Positions 17,502 through 25,829 of a DNA stretch of 64,000 nt are shown one piece after another. Below the pieces are notes generated by a model that saw nothing but the letters and a program-made list of their open reading frames with translations, had not been told where the DNA came from and searched no databases. Source of the stretch: an uncultured Caldilineaceae bacterium (lineage in GTDB: Bacteria; Chloroflexota; Anaerolineae; Caldilineales; Caldilineaceae); the NCBI GenBank assembly GCA_951812725.1, contig OX638330.1, positions 2,046,001 through 2,110,000 of the forward strand, given 5' to 3'. Position numbers and translations under genes: made by a program. The stretch's first letter is position 1. The number at the start of each line of letters is the position of its first letter.

Positions 17502-18824
17502 ATGTTAAGAATCTTTAGTCGAGTTGCGCCTTTTTTGCTCCTGATCGCCCTGATAGCAAGTGGCGTTGCACTGTTTCGTAGTGGGCAACTCACGGCCAAG
17601 TTGGCGGCGAACGATGGGTCGGAGCCTACAACCTGGGCGCAGCCGGGGGCGGTCGATGCCCAGGCGACTATTCCAACCTATTTCGGTTCTTTGGAGGTCA
17701 CGAAGTCACGCGCCGTTACGACAGGGGTGGGCGGAGAAGTCTTGGAAGTGTTTGTCGAGGTGGGCGACCTGGTTGAGGAGGGGCAGGAGCTTTTCCAGGT
17801 AGATTCGACTCGATTGGAATGGAATGTTCAGCGAGCCGAGATTGGTTTGGAGCTGGCTCGGATCGCATTGCTGGAGATTAATGAGCAGTCATCGGAAAGC
17901 GATCTTGCGGTTGCACTGGCGAGTCTGGAACTGGAGAAAACCAACCTGGCTAAGCTTGAAGGCGGCGGTGCGACCGAAGACGAAATCGCAGCGACGCGTG
18001 CAAGCGCAACTGCCGCTTGGGCTCGATACAATGAATTGCAAGCCGGCCCCACCGCGGCCCGCCTTCAGCAACTGGGGGCCCACGTGGAGCGAGCCCAGCT
18101 GGCCGTAACGCTGGCGCAAAGGGCCTATAACGAAATCTCGTGGCGGGATGACGTTGGACGCACGCCGCAGGCTGCGAATTTACAGCGCGTCACGATCGAT
18201 CTCAATGTGGCGCAGGCGAGCTACAATGAAGCTACGCAACCGCCTCGTGCTTCTGAATTACAGTCGGCGCTTGCCGCGGCACATAGAGCTCAGCACGCCC
18301 TTAACGAGTTGGAGAAGGGCGTATCGGAAGTGGAGTTGGCGGTGGGCAGAGCGAGGGTCGCGGCTGCGGAAGCAACCGTCCAGCGGATCATGGAGTTGAC
18401 AGACAGCCAGAAGTCGGCGGAGCTCAGGGTGAGCCAGGCTTTGCTCAACCTGGAAGAATCGCAACAGATGCGAGACAAAGCCAGTGTACAGGCGCCGGTT
18501 ACGGGAGTCGTGCTAGCTCTCAACGCAGAAGAAGGAGAGGTGATTGGGGCTACTTCGTCTGCGGTGGTCATTGGCGACCCTTCGGCATTAGAACTGATTG
18601 TTGGGATTCCTCAGGACCAGGTGCTGACAATGTCAGTCGGCGACCCGGTTCGGATCACCCGATACGGTAGCGATGACATCTCGGTTCTTTCGACGATTGC
18701 CAAGATTTCGCCAATCAGCGTACCGGGCAAGGGCAACTCAACTTTCCCGGTGACAATCCGTTTGCCGGAGGAAGGAACTGCGCAGTTCAATCCTGGCATA
18801 TTTGTATCGGCAACATTTGAGTAG
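17502..18824 (+). CDS. HlyD/RND-type periplasmic adaptor-like protein
   Basis: A 440-residue membrane-anchored adaptor. One N-terminal transmembrane segment (about residues 6-25) is followed by the first half of a biotinyl-lipoyl barrel (VFVEVGDLVEEGQELFQVDS). A long Ala/Glu-rich helical hairpin spans about residues 110-310, then come the second half-barrel (VQAPVTGVVLALNAEEGEVI) and a beta-barrel domain. Such proteins normally bridge an ABC or RND pump to the outer layers. No pump gene is adjacent, so the partner is unknown. Two ATGs occur at 17499 and 17502; AGGAGG at 17491-17496 fits the second better. The SH3b protein lies downstream on the same strand. Confidence 0.85.
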   Translation: MLRIFSRVAPFLLLIALIASGVALFRSGQLTAKLAANDGSEPTTWAQPGAVDAQATIPTYFGSLEVTKSRAVTTGVGGEVLEVFVEVGDLVEEGQELFQVDSTRLEWNVQRAEIGLELARIALLEINEQSSESDLAVALASLELEKTNLAKLEGGGATEDEIAATRASATAAWARYNELQAGPTAARLQQLGAHVERAQLAVTLAQRAYNEISWRDDVGRTPQAANLQRVTIDLNVAQASYNEATQPPRASELQSALAAAHRAQHALNELEKGVSEVELAVGRARVAAAEATVQRIMELTDSQKSAELRVSQALLNLEESQQMRDKASVQAPVTGVVLALNAEEGEVIGATSSAVVIGDPSALELIVGIPQDQVLTMSVGDPVRITRYGSDDISVLSTIAKISPISVPGKGNSTFPVTIRLPEEGTAQFNPGIFVSATFE

Positions 18825-18836
18825 TCTTTCTTGGTC

Positions 18837-18876
18837 TTTGACAGCTGGTGCCCGCTTGGCAGCGGTGGTTGTCAAA
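18837..18876. repeat. Inverted repeat after the HlyD-like gene
   Basis: TTTGACA (18837-18843) and TGTCAAA (18870-18876) are exact inverses 13 bases after the stop codon, with a smaller GCC/GGC pairing inside. No T-run follows, so it is at best a weak terminator or an operator for the downstream gene. Confidence 0.35.
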
Positions 18877-19065
18877 CATTCCCGGGTCATTTGCAGACAG
18901 CAGGAATGGGTCCGGCGGTGAAATTATTACGTGGCCCGGGCGGTACTGGAGGGCGGCATGGGGGCGTCCTGATTGCCTCGGTGCCTTTTTCCTTTTGAAA
19001 CTTCGTCCTATGCACCCAAAGGAGAGCGCAATGACGAACCACATTCGAGTGTTCGGGAGAGAACA

Positions 19066-20274
19066 ATGAAGATTCGACTCGTATTGGGGTTCGCTTTGCT
19101 ATTTTTCATTGCCACCGTCCAGCCTGGTTTAGTTCAAGGCGGGGAACTTGCAGAAGTGCATGCGCAGTCAACGCGCAATACTCCAACCGTCCTGGCCGTC
19201 GTCCGCAACCAAGGGGCGACACTTCACGACCGACCTGATGGCGAGCCGATGCGGACGCTCGTAGGGGGTTCACTGGTAACGGCCCGGTTGCGTTCAACCG
19301 ACCTGCAATGGGTGCTAGTCGAGACGCGAGATAAGACTGAGGGGTGGGTCGAAGTAGGGACACTGTTGGCGGCGGGCCTAAGTCGTCTGCCGGTCGAAGT
19401 GCCGACGCCAACGCCGACATTATCGCCGACGCCGACGCTTACGCCCACACCAACACTTTCGCCAACACCAACATCGGCTATAGCTGCACAGGAGTCGATG
19501 GAAGTTACTGGGACGCCGACGCCGGTACCGGAAGAAGAGAGCACGCCAATGGCGGCAGCCGAGGGAACGCCGGACTCAAGCATGGCGGAGGCCACTTCCG
19601 CGCCGACGGAAGAGGCGATGCAGGAGCAGTCAACGCCGGAGCCTTCTGAAGAGGCGATGCCAGAAGCAACTCCGACACCTTTTGTGCCGCCGGAAGGTCA
19701 GACGGCTTTGACCTTGGCCAGGATAGGCGGAGCAGTCTTGTGGGATGGCGAAGACGGGGCCTTTGTCGCTCATTTCAGGGCCGGCTCTCGCCTGAACGCC
19801 GCTTATCGCACTGAGGACAGCAGTTGGTATTTCGTTTACGACGACAACAATATTCACGGCTGGGCGATGGCAGAAGAGCTTCTTGTAGTGATGGGCGATT
19901 CATTGACTGTCGAAGAGTTCACCATTCCAGGGGAAGAAATCATTCCCATTGAAGCGGAAGAGACACCAACGCCCACACCTACGCCTACCGGTCCACCGGA
20001 GAAGGTTGTTGTTACTGTCAACAGTTTCGGCCAACGGTTGAATGTGCGCGGCGGCCCAGGTACCACGTACGACATTGTTGCCAAAGCGGTCGCCGGCGTG
20101 ACCTTCAACGGGATTGGTCGGACGGAAGCGGGCGACTGGGTAAAGGTAGCCATCGCAGATCTTCCCAGCGGCTATGGTTGGGTTTCCGCTGCCTACGTTA
20201 CGACCACCGGGCCGTTTGAGGAGTTGCCGGTGGAGGAGGCGATGGAGGAAGCGATGGAGAAGAGTGATGGGTGA
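19066..20274 (+). CDS. Secreted triple SH3b-domain protein with Pro-Thr linkers
   Basis: A 402-residue exported protein. A signal peptide (MKIRLVLGFALLFFIATVQP, with probable cleavage after the LVQGGELAEVHAQ region) precedes three SH3b-like modules: about residues 42-103 (ending TEGWVEVGTLL), about 218-277 (IHGWAMAEELLV) and about 320-385 (LNVRGGPGTTYDIV, ending YGWVSAAYV). They are joined by low-complexity TPTP/SPTPT and Glu-Ala-Met linkers typical of Chloroflexota surface proteins. SH3b domains bind cell-wall or other peptide ligands. The ATG at 19066 follows GGGAGAG. The acidic C-terminus repeats EEAMEEAMEK. It is followed by a very strong terminator, so it ends the transcription unit started upstream. 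Confidence 0.85.
   Translation: MKIRLVLGFALLFFIATVQPGLVQGGELAEVHAQSTRNTPTVLAVVRNQGATLHDRPDGEPMRTLVGGSLVTARLRSTDLQWVLVETRDKTEGWVEVGTLLAAGLSRLPVEVPTPTPTLSPTPTLTPTPTLSPTPTSAIAAQESMEVTGTPTPVPEEESTPMAAAEGTPDSSMAEATSAPTEEAMQEQSTPEPSEEAMPEATPTPFVPPEGQTALTLARIGGAVLWDGEDGAFVAHFRAGSRLNAAYRTEDSSWYFVYDDNNIHGWAMAEELLVVMGDSLTVEEFTIPGEEIIPIEAEETPTPTPTPTGPPEKVVVTVNSFGQRLNVRGGPGTTYDIVAKAVAGVTFNGIGRTEAGDWVKVAIADLPSGYGWVSAAYVTTTGPFEELPVEEAMEEAMEKSDG
19399..19490 (+). repeat. Low-complexity (ACG/CCG/ACA)-rich tract encoding Thr-Pro repeats
   Basis: Degenerate tandem repeat of about 6-base units (CCGACG, CCAACA variants) inside the SH3b gene, encoding alternating Thr/Pro/Ser linkers. A shorter similar tract lies at about 19966-19990. 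Such tracts are prone to slippage. Confidence 0.8.
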
Positions 20275-20689
20275 TTTGCGGGAGAAGAAAGTCTTATAGC
20301 AGACCCTCTTAGCGTTGCCAGTTTGCTAGAAATCTCTTCTATCGCTTTTCCCGCGGATAGCTGAAAAAGGTACTGTAAAACCCAAGCGATCCTGTTCCCG
20401 ACCTGAGTCGGGAACAGGATCGCTTTTTCTTATCTTTCGTTCGCCGAGTTGGAGCCCACGGGCGCCGTGGAGTCCCTTCACAGGGGGAGCCAAGAAAAGC
20501 GTTTGCCCCCGCCTCCATTTTGCTGCATCACCAAGGTCTGGTTACATCATTTTCCGGTATCATGAATTTCAGGAATTGAGGCTGGAAAGGTCGGCAGCGG
20601 ATGTTTCGTTTGCGGTGGCACTATTCGGCGGAGAGAGCCAACGGCGGTGGCGAAAGTTGAGAGGCGCAGGTCCCTGGTTTTTCCTGCGA
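20275..20689. other. Intergenic region between the SH3b gene and the broken permease
   Basis: Contains the strong terminator at 20384-20428, a small perfect hairpin CCACGG-GCG-CCGTGG (20456-20470), and then about 200 bases with nothing recognisable before the promoter at 20690. Confidence 0.6.
20384..20428 (+). terminator. Very strong intrinsic terminator
   Basis: A perfect 17-bp stem (20386-20402 with 20407-20423), extended by A-T pairs at its base, a four-base CTGA loop, and a TTTTT tract at 20424-20428. It closes the HlyD-SH3b unit about 110 bases after the SH3b stop. AA upstream of the stem makes it partly bidirectional. Confidence 0.92.
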
Positions 20690-20718
20690 TTGACACCACC
20701 AATATGATCTTGTATGGT
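20690..20718 (+). promoter_or_regulatory. Promoter before the broken permease gene
   Basis: Perfect -35 TTGACA (20690-20695), a 17-base spacer, and -10 TATGGT (20713-20718, four of six). It overlaps the first recognisable permease codons, suggesting that the native 5' end of the gene was replaced. Confidence 0.4.
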
Positions 20719-21524
20719 TGAAGCCCCGCTTTAATGCACTGGAAAAAGATGACGTTGCGGCCTTTCAAGTCGCATTCGCAGCCCTGTTCCATACACTGTG
20801 GCCGCTGGGAGCGACATTCCAGAACTATATCGGGATCCTGGAGGCGGGGGCAGTTTACAAAGCGTTTCTTGTCTCGGTCACGCGGACGGTGCTGGGAACG
20901 TCAATCAACATGGGGATGACGATATTGGCCGCATATCCGCTTTAGGAATCGTCGGAAGAGCTGAAAGGGCGTTTAGCTTTTATGTGGCTCGTACTGATCG
21001 CCATGTTGTTCAATGGGGGCCTGATCCCATGGTGGATGGTGATCCGAAACCTGGGACTGCTCAACAGCCTTTGGGCGCTGGTATAGCCAGGCGCGCTGCC
21101 GATCGGGAACGTGATCCTGCTGATGAACTTTTTCCGCGGGATCCCGAAGGAGTTGGAAGAGGCAGCGATCATCGATGGGGCATCCTATCGGGGTACGCTT
21201 TACTACGTCTCTCTGCCTCTGTCAGTGCCGGCTCTGGCGACGCTCACTCTCTTCGCCGCAGTTTTCCACTGGGACGCCAGGTTTGACGGCATGGTCCAGA
21301 TTATGGACAACGCAAAGTACCTGATTATGACCTTCCTGAGAACGGTGGTGGTCGACATGAATTTGCAGATCCTGACAGTCGACATGGAAGACATTTACAA
21401 TTTATCGGACCGGTCAATTCGGGCCGCCAACATCGTGGTCGCCACGGTGCCGATTCTGATCGTCTACCCGTTCTTGCAACGCTATTTCATTCACGGAATC
21501 CGCTTGGGTGCTGTCAAGGGATAG
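20718..21524 (+). pseudogene. Broken carbohydrate ABC transporter permease (LplC/MalG type)
   Basis: One reading frame encodes a recognisable inner-membrane permease of the LplC-like carbohydrate group. It has AVYKAFLVSVTRTVLG, then FNGGLIPWWMVIRNLGLLNSLWAL, the EAA-loop FFRGIPKELEEAAIIDGAS, and the family ending IHGIRLGAVKG. It is interrupted by two in-frame TAG codons (20943-20945 after AAYPL, and 21084-21086 after LWALV), with no frameshift between the three pieces. About 60-70 N-terminal residues expected for the family are missing. The downstream piece from 21111 alone would lack the first helices. No matching binding protein, second permease or ATPase is adjacent. It is most simply a decaying pseudogene upstream of the GH4 glycosidase; stop-codon readthrough is less likely. 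Confidence 0.85.
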
Positions 21525-21655
21525 CCACCGAGTAGAATGAAGAATTCGCTTCTTCCCTTTCCTGTACCATGAACCTCCCGACACGTTTAGGTGACACCCG
21601 ACAGCCAATCCAGCAGCCGCACACAATGCGAATTATCGGAACAGGAGCGTAAACA

Positions 21656-23143
21656 ATGGGAACCGCAGCAAAAATTGGCGTGATAGGCGCCGGGAGCGCC
21701 ACATTCTCACTGGGGCTTGTGAAGGACTTGTGCCTGACGGAAAGCCTGAGCGGCAGCCATGTGACGTTCATGGATGTAGATGCCGAACGGCTGCAAATGA
21801 TTCACAAACTGGCCGAACGGTATGCCGACGAGTTGGGGGCGGATATAACATTTAGCCAGACCCTGGACCGCCGCGAGGCAATGCAGGACGCCGACTTCGT
21901 GATAAACACGGCTTCGGTCGTAACATACCGTTCTGGGCTGGAGACTCGGGAGCTTATCAAGAAATTCGGCTACGATTGGGATGGTCCAAGTACGCTTGAG
22001 TATTCTTTTTACAATTCCTCCTTCATTTTGGAGGTGGCGAGGGAGATTGAAGAGGTTTGCCCCGACGCGTGGCTGATCCAGTCAGGAAACCCTGTCTACG
22101 ACGGTTGCACAGCGATTGGGCGTGAGACGGATGTAAAGGTTTGCGGGCTGTGCCATGGCTATTATGGTTACCGGGACATTTGCAATATGCTCGAAATCGA
22201 CCACACACAGGTCACATGGCAAGCGCCGGGGCTGAATCACAATATCTGGCTGACGCAGTTTGAATATGAGGGCAAGGACGCGTATCCGCTGATCGATGAA
22301 TGGATTGCGTCGAAGGGTGAGGAATATTGGGCAGAGACTGCCGCCAGCAGAGGTTTGCCTACCGGGAAAACGGGCTGGTCGGGCGAGTTGACGCGGGCGT
22401 GGGAAATCGACCTGTCGCGGGCCGCGGCGCATATGTACAGACTTTATGGGCTGATGCCGCTAGGCGACACGACCTGGATGAAGTATATCGGATGGTGGTA
22501 CCACAAGGATTTCGATGCAAAGCGATTCTGGTTCGGTGAGCCCTGGGGGGGTCAGCGCTCGCACCTTTCCTGGCCGATGTATGTAGACAACCAGGAGCGG
22601 AGAGTGGCACAGATTGCCCGCCTTGCCCAGGACCCTGCGGCGAGCCTGGTGGAAAATCTAGGCAGAAACAAGACGATCGAGCAGCAGGTGCCAATTATCG
22701 ATGCTCTGGTCAATGACAAAGAGGGCCAATTCCAGGTGAATGTGCCCAATCAGGGGGCTCTGCCCGGTGTTCCGGACGACATTGTTGTCGAGATTCCGGC
22801 AGTGGTGAACAAGGAGGGGATACACCGCATCCAGGTGGATCCGTTGCCGCCGAAAATAATGCTCACGCAGATCCTTCCACTGGTTTTATCGCTGGAGCGC
22901 ACGCTGTTGGCGATTGAGACTGGTGATCGATCCCTGCTACTGTGGGAGCTGCTTGACTCCAATGACACGCGTTCATATGCGCAGGCGGAAGAAGCGTTGG
23001 AGGCGATTCTAGGACAGGATTTCCACAGGGAGATGGACGAGTATTTCCGTTGGCCCAAGGGGTGGGATTCCAATGGTATCAGCAGGACGCCTGTTCGGGA
23101 TGATCCTGTGATTCGAGCCGGGGAGGCGGTGGCGGCGGACTGA
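21656..23143 (+). CDS. Glycoside hydrolase family 4 (alpha-glucuronidase/galacturonidase-like)
   Basis: A 495-residue NAD+- and Mn2+-dependent glycosidase of family GH4, which works by a redox elimination mechanism. The NAD loop is GAGSATFS (11-18), Asn145-Pro146-Val147 is the substrate-binding motif, and Cys166-His167-Gly168 is the metal motif. Within GH4 a CHG motif marks the alpha-glucuronidase/alpha-galacturonidase (LplD-like) group, in contrast with CHE or CHS for alpha-glucosidase and alpha-galactosidase, so a uronic-acid glycoside is the likely substrate. AGGAGCG precedes the ATG by about nine bases. The broken LplC-type permease just upstream supports a former oligogalacturonide or similar uptake locus. 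Confidence 0.92.
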   Translation: MGTAAKIGVIGAGSATFSLGLVKDLCLTESLSGSHVTFMDVDAERLQMIHKLAERYADELGADITFSQTLDRREAMQDADFVINTASVVTYRSGLETRELIKKFGYDWDGPSTLEYSFYNSSFILEVAREIEEVCPDAWLIQSGNPVYDGCTAIGRETDVKVCGLCHGYYGYRDICNMLEIDHTQVTWQAPGLNHNIWLTQFEYEGKDAYPLIDEWIASKGEEYWAETAASRGLPTGKTGWSGELTRAWEIDLSRAAAHMYRLYGLMPLGDTTWMKYIGWWYHKDFDAKRFWFGEPWGGQRSHLSWPMYVDNQERRVAQIARLAQDPAASLVENLGRNKTIEQQVPIIDALVNDKEGQFQVNVPNQGALPGVPDDIVVEIPAVVNKEGIHRIQVDPLPPKIMLTQILPLVLSLERTLLAIETGDRSLLLWELLDSNDTRSYAQAEEALEAILGQDFHREMDEYFRWPKGWDSNGISRTPVRDDPVIRAGEAVAAD

Positions 23144-23320
23144 ATGAAAATAACCGCTGATTAGTAGAGATTCTCCTATTGGGAGAACCGTGTTAGAAAT
23201 AGAGAGACTGCGGGGGGCGCGACAGTGAACCAATTGAGCGTCCCCCGCATTTGTGTTGGAATGTGGGAAGCTGGAGTTCAGGCGGATCAGTTGCATAAAA
23301 GAATCGATTGGAGCTGAGGA

Positions 23321-24442
23321 ATGAAGATCGTCGAAGTAGAGACCATTGTGTTGAGGAACACCCCCCCTTATCGCGGCGGGAGTCTGTGGCTGTTCGTGCT
23401 TCTGAAAACAGATGAAGGCATTGTCGGTTTGGGGGAGAGGCCATCGGGAAATGCGAAGAAACTGGATGCACAGATCAGTTTGATCGAGGATCTGGGTGCA
23501 CAGTTTGTGGTCGGAAGCAACCCCTTTGACGTCGAAAAGCTTTGGCAGACGATGTTCGCCTCGCGTCACGACTATCGAAATCCCGGGTTGGATATGACGC
23601 CGGCGATAAGCGCTATTGAAATGGCCTGTTGGGACATTATCGGCAAGGCTCTGGGGCAGCCGATTTACAATCTGCTGGGAGGGCGCTTCCATGAGAAGCT
23701 GCGCGCCTACGCCTATATGCCGACCGAGGGAATCTGGGAGAACCCGGAAAAGGCCGGCGAAATTGCCATAAAACTGGTTGAAGAGGGAAACACGGCGTGC
23801 AAATTCGATCCCTTCCAGCCAATTTTCCCAAATCCGCAGGACTATCCTTTGAAGATGATTCGGCATGTCGCCAAGATCTTTCAGTGTATACGGGACGCGG
23901 TGGGCGATGAACTGGAGATAGGAATCGGTACGCACGGGCAATTCAGCACGGCCGGGGCAATCCGCGTCGCCAAGATACTGGAGGAGTTCGACCCGTTCTG
24001 GTTCGAGGAGCCGGTGCCTCCGGAAAACATTGACGAGATGGCGCGCGTTGCAGCGCATACTAGCATTCCGATCGCGACGGGCGAGAGGCTGGTCACGAAG
24101 TTTGAGTTTGCTGAACTGTTGAGGAAGCAAGCGGCGCAAATTATTCAGTTGGACGTTGGGCAATGTGGAGGCATTCTGGAATCGAAGAAGATCGCCGGAA
24201 TTGCGGAGGCGCATTATGCCATGATTGCCCCCCACATGTATTGTGGGCCGGTTGCGGCGGCCGCGGCAGTGCAGCTCGACACATGCTCACCTAATTTCCT
24301 GATTCAGGAGTACAACGGTGGCGGTCTACACCAGGAGTTATTCAAGGAGCCGATTGTATTTGAGAATGGATACATCGTCCCGCCGAGCGGGCCTGGGTTG
24401 GGGGTGGAATTGGACGAGGCGGTTGTGAAGAGGCAGTCATAG
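23321..24442 (+). CDS. Mandelate racemase/muconate lactonizing enzyme family dehydratase
   Basis: A 373-residue enolase-superfamily enzyme, closest in layout to galactonate-type sugar-acid dehydratases. Visible active-site elements: Lys161 (CKFDPF), the GTHG motif at the end of the third barrel strand, Glu229/Glu230 (FEEPVPPEN), Glu255 (TGERL) and His305 (APHMY). By-eye alignment with galactonate dehydratase puts Gly where the first metal-binding Asp usually lies, while the following His is kept. The enzymes remove a proton alpha to a carboxylate and dehydrate aldonic or uronic acids. It lies between the GH4 uronidase-like gene and an SDR gene (28 bases apart), so a role in sugar-acid breakdown fits. 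Confidence 0.9.
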   Translation: MKIVEVETIVLRNTPPYRGGSLWLFVLLKTDEGIVGLGERPSGNAKKLDAQISLIEDLGAQFVVGSNPFDVEKLWQTMFASRHDYRNPGLDMTPAISAIEMACWDIIGKALGQPIYNLLGGRFHEKLRAYAYMPTEGIWENPEKAGEIAIKLVEEGNTACKFDPFQPIFPNPQDYPLKMIRHVAKIFQCIRDAVGDELEIGIGTHGQFSTAGAIRVAKILEEFDPFWFEEPVPPENIDEMARVAAHTSIPIATGERLVTKFEFAELLRKQAAQIIQLDVGQCGGILESKKIAGIAEAHYAMIAPHMYCGPVAAAAAVQLDTCSPNFLIQEYNGGGLHQELFKEPIVFENGYIVPPSGPGLGVELDEAVVKRQS

Positions 24443-24470
24443 AGCAGGAAACGAGAAGGAGCAATTTTCG

Positions 24471-25301
24471 ATGGGAAGATTAGAGGGCAAGGTTGCCCTG
24501 GTCACGGGTGCGGGTCGGGGGCATGGAGAGGCGGTTGCGGTACGTTTTGCCGAGGAGGGCGCCGAAGTTGCGGTCTGTGACATACTTCCAGAAGAGGAAT
24601 TGGATAATGGTGTAGGCGCCCGCATTCGTGCGCAGGGCGGGGAGGCGCTCTGCTGCCAGACCGACGTCTCGCAGGAAGAGCAGGTCCGGCAGTTGGTGCA
24701 ACGGACGCTTGACCGCTTTGGCACAATCGACATTTTGGCCAATGTTGTGGGCATTGCCGGTCCCACGAAAGATGTTTGGCAGATGAGCCTGGCTGAGTGG
24801 CGGGAGACACTGGCAGTCAATCTGGACTCGGCGTTTCTTGGCTGCAAGTATGTACTGCCCGAGATGATCCGCAAGCGTTACGGCCGCGTCATCAACTTCA
24901 GTTCCGGCACGGGCAAACAGCCTTTGTCCCACCGGGCACCGTATGCAACTTCGAAGATGGGCATTCTTGGATTCACGCGCACGTTGGCAGCCGATGTCGG
25001 CAGGTACAACATTACGATCAACGCGATATGCCCCGGTTCCCATGAGGAGCGCGGCGTCGAGCTGGCGAGGGGTCGGGCCGAGTACCGCGGCGAGCCTTTC
25101 GATGAGGAGGCTGTGCGAAGGGTATACAGGGAGCCGCGTCCCAACGCTATTCTGGCGGGAAGGTGGTGCGCGGATGAGGGCTATGTCGACAGAGGCGCCG
25201 GTTCGGAGGACGCGGCGACGATTGCCGTCTTTCTTGCATCGGAAGAGGCGGGCAATATGACTGGCCAGGACATCAACTCCGGAGGCGTGGTGATGTGGTG
25301 A
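24471..25301 (+). CDS. Short-chain dehydrogenase/reductase
   Basis: A 276-residue classical SDR. The NAD(P) loop TGAGRGHG is at residues 12-19, a family Asn-rich region reads LANVVGIAG, and the catalytic Tyr158-x3-Lys162 (YATSK) is intact. An extra segment at about residues 185-235, rich in Glu and Arg, precedes the C-terminal SGG motif and is longer than in the minimal SDR. It oxidises or reduces an alcohol or ketone, substrate unknown. It starts 28 bases after the enolase-superfamily gene and is probably cotranscribed, giving a hydrolase, dehydratase and dehydrogenase run for sugar acids. Repeat copy B follows. Confidence 0.92.
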   Translation: MGRLEGKVALVTGAGRGHGEAVAVRFAEEGAEVAVCDILPEEELDNGVGARIRAQGGEALCCQTDVSQEEQVRQLVQRTLDRFGTIDILANVVGIAGPTKDVWQMSLAEWRETLAVNLDSAFLGCKYVLPEMIRKRYGRVINFSSGTGKQPLSHRAPYATSKMGILGFTRTLAADVGRYNITINAICPGSHEERGVELARGRAEYRGEPFDEEAVRRVYREPRPNAILAGRWCADEGYVDRGAGSEDAATIAVFLASEEAGNMTGQDINSGGVVMW

Positions 25302-25829
25302 AAAGCAGAGTGAAATTCGGGTCGAGACTTGCGTAGAGAAGTCCGCCCGGACTCCCATGGGGGAATTACGATTGAGGTGATTTGAGAATACTAAAACTGC
25401 TTAGCCACAGTTCTTGACCAGCCAGTCATCCTTGAAACCATTGAGGCGCATAGTGACGTATCTGGAGTACAGCCGCCGCCATGCTCGCCAGCCGACACGT
25501 TGAAATGAAGACACACGGTCGGTGAGCGATGGTTTTGTAGGGGGCGTTGCGGGGGCGCAGCCCCTGCACAAGGGAGGGCCGAAGGCCCGACCGCCCATAT
25601 GATGTTCGACAAGGTATAGCACAAAGGGGATAGTTGCCGTTAAAGCATTGGGCATTGAGGCGCGGCTGCGGCGCTTGGGGCGTAATTGAATACAGCCGGG
25701 TTGCTGCAATTATTCCGGACAGGGGGCTGCTGAGGATAACTTTCGACACCACCGGTGGCTACTGAATCGTAGGAGCTTGGATATCAGGAAGTGGGCGGTA
25801 GGGAATGGGTTTACTAAGGTGTACAGGCA
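25302..25829. other. Intergenic region carrying repeat copy B
   Basis: 528 bases between the SDR and the DUF5695 gene. The repeat occupies 25394-25593. The remaining 230 or so bases before the next start show no ORF with protein-like composition and no clear promoter. Confidence 0.6.
25394..25593 (+). repeat. Dispersed GC-rich hairpin repeat, copy B
   Basis: Core 25516-25593 bounded by CGGTCGG (25516-25522) and CCGACCG (25587-25593), with the GGGGC-GCA-GCCCC hairpin and a terminal hairpin GGGCC-GAA-GGCCC (25576-25588). The 122 bases to the left align without gaps to copy C (62463-62584), with about 19 mismatches counted by eye. The loop and stem differ from copies A and C, yet pairing is preserved. 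Confidence 0.85.

Noticed and set aside
20718-21524. Programmed amber readthrough or alternative genetic code
   Set aside because: TAG is used as an ordinary stop elsewhere in the window, the N-terminus is missing as well, and partner transporter genes are absent; decay is simpler.
21539-21555. GAAGAA/TTCTTC hairpin after the broken permease as a terminator
   Set aside because: A/T-rich weak stem followed by CCC rather than T; too weak to call.
23171-23187. TTCTCC/GGAGAA hairpin after the GH4 gene as a terminator
   Set aside because: Only six base pairs and no T-run follows.
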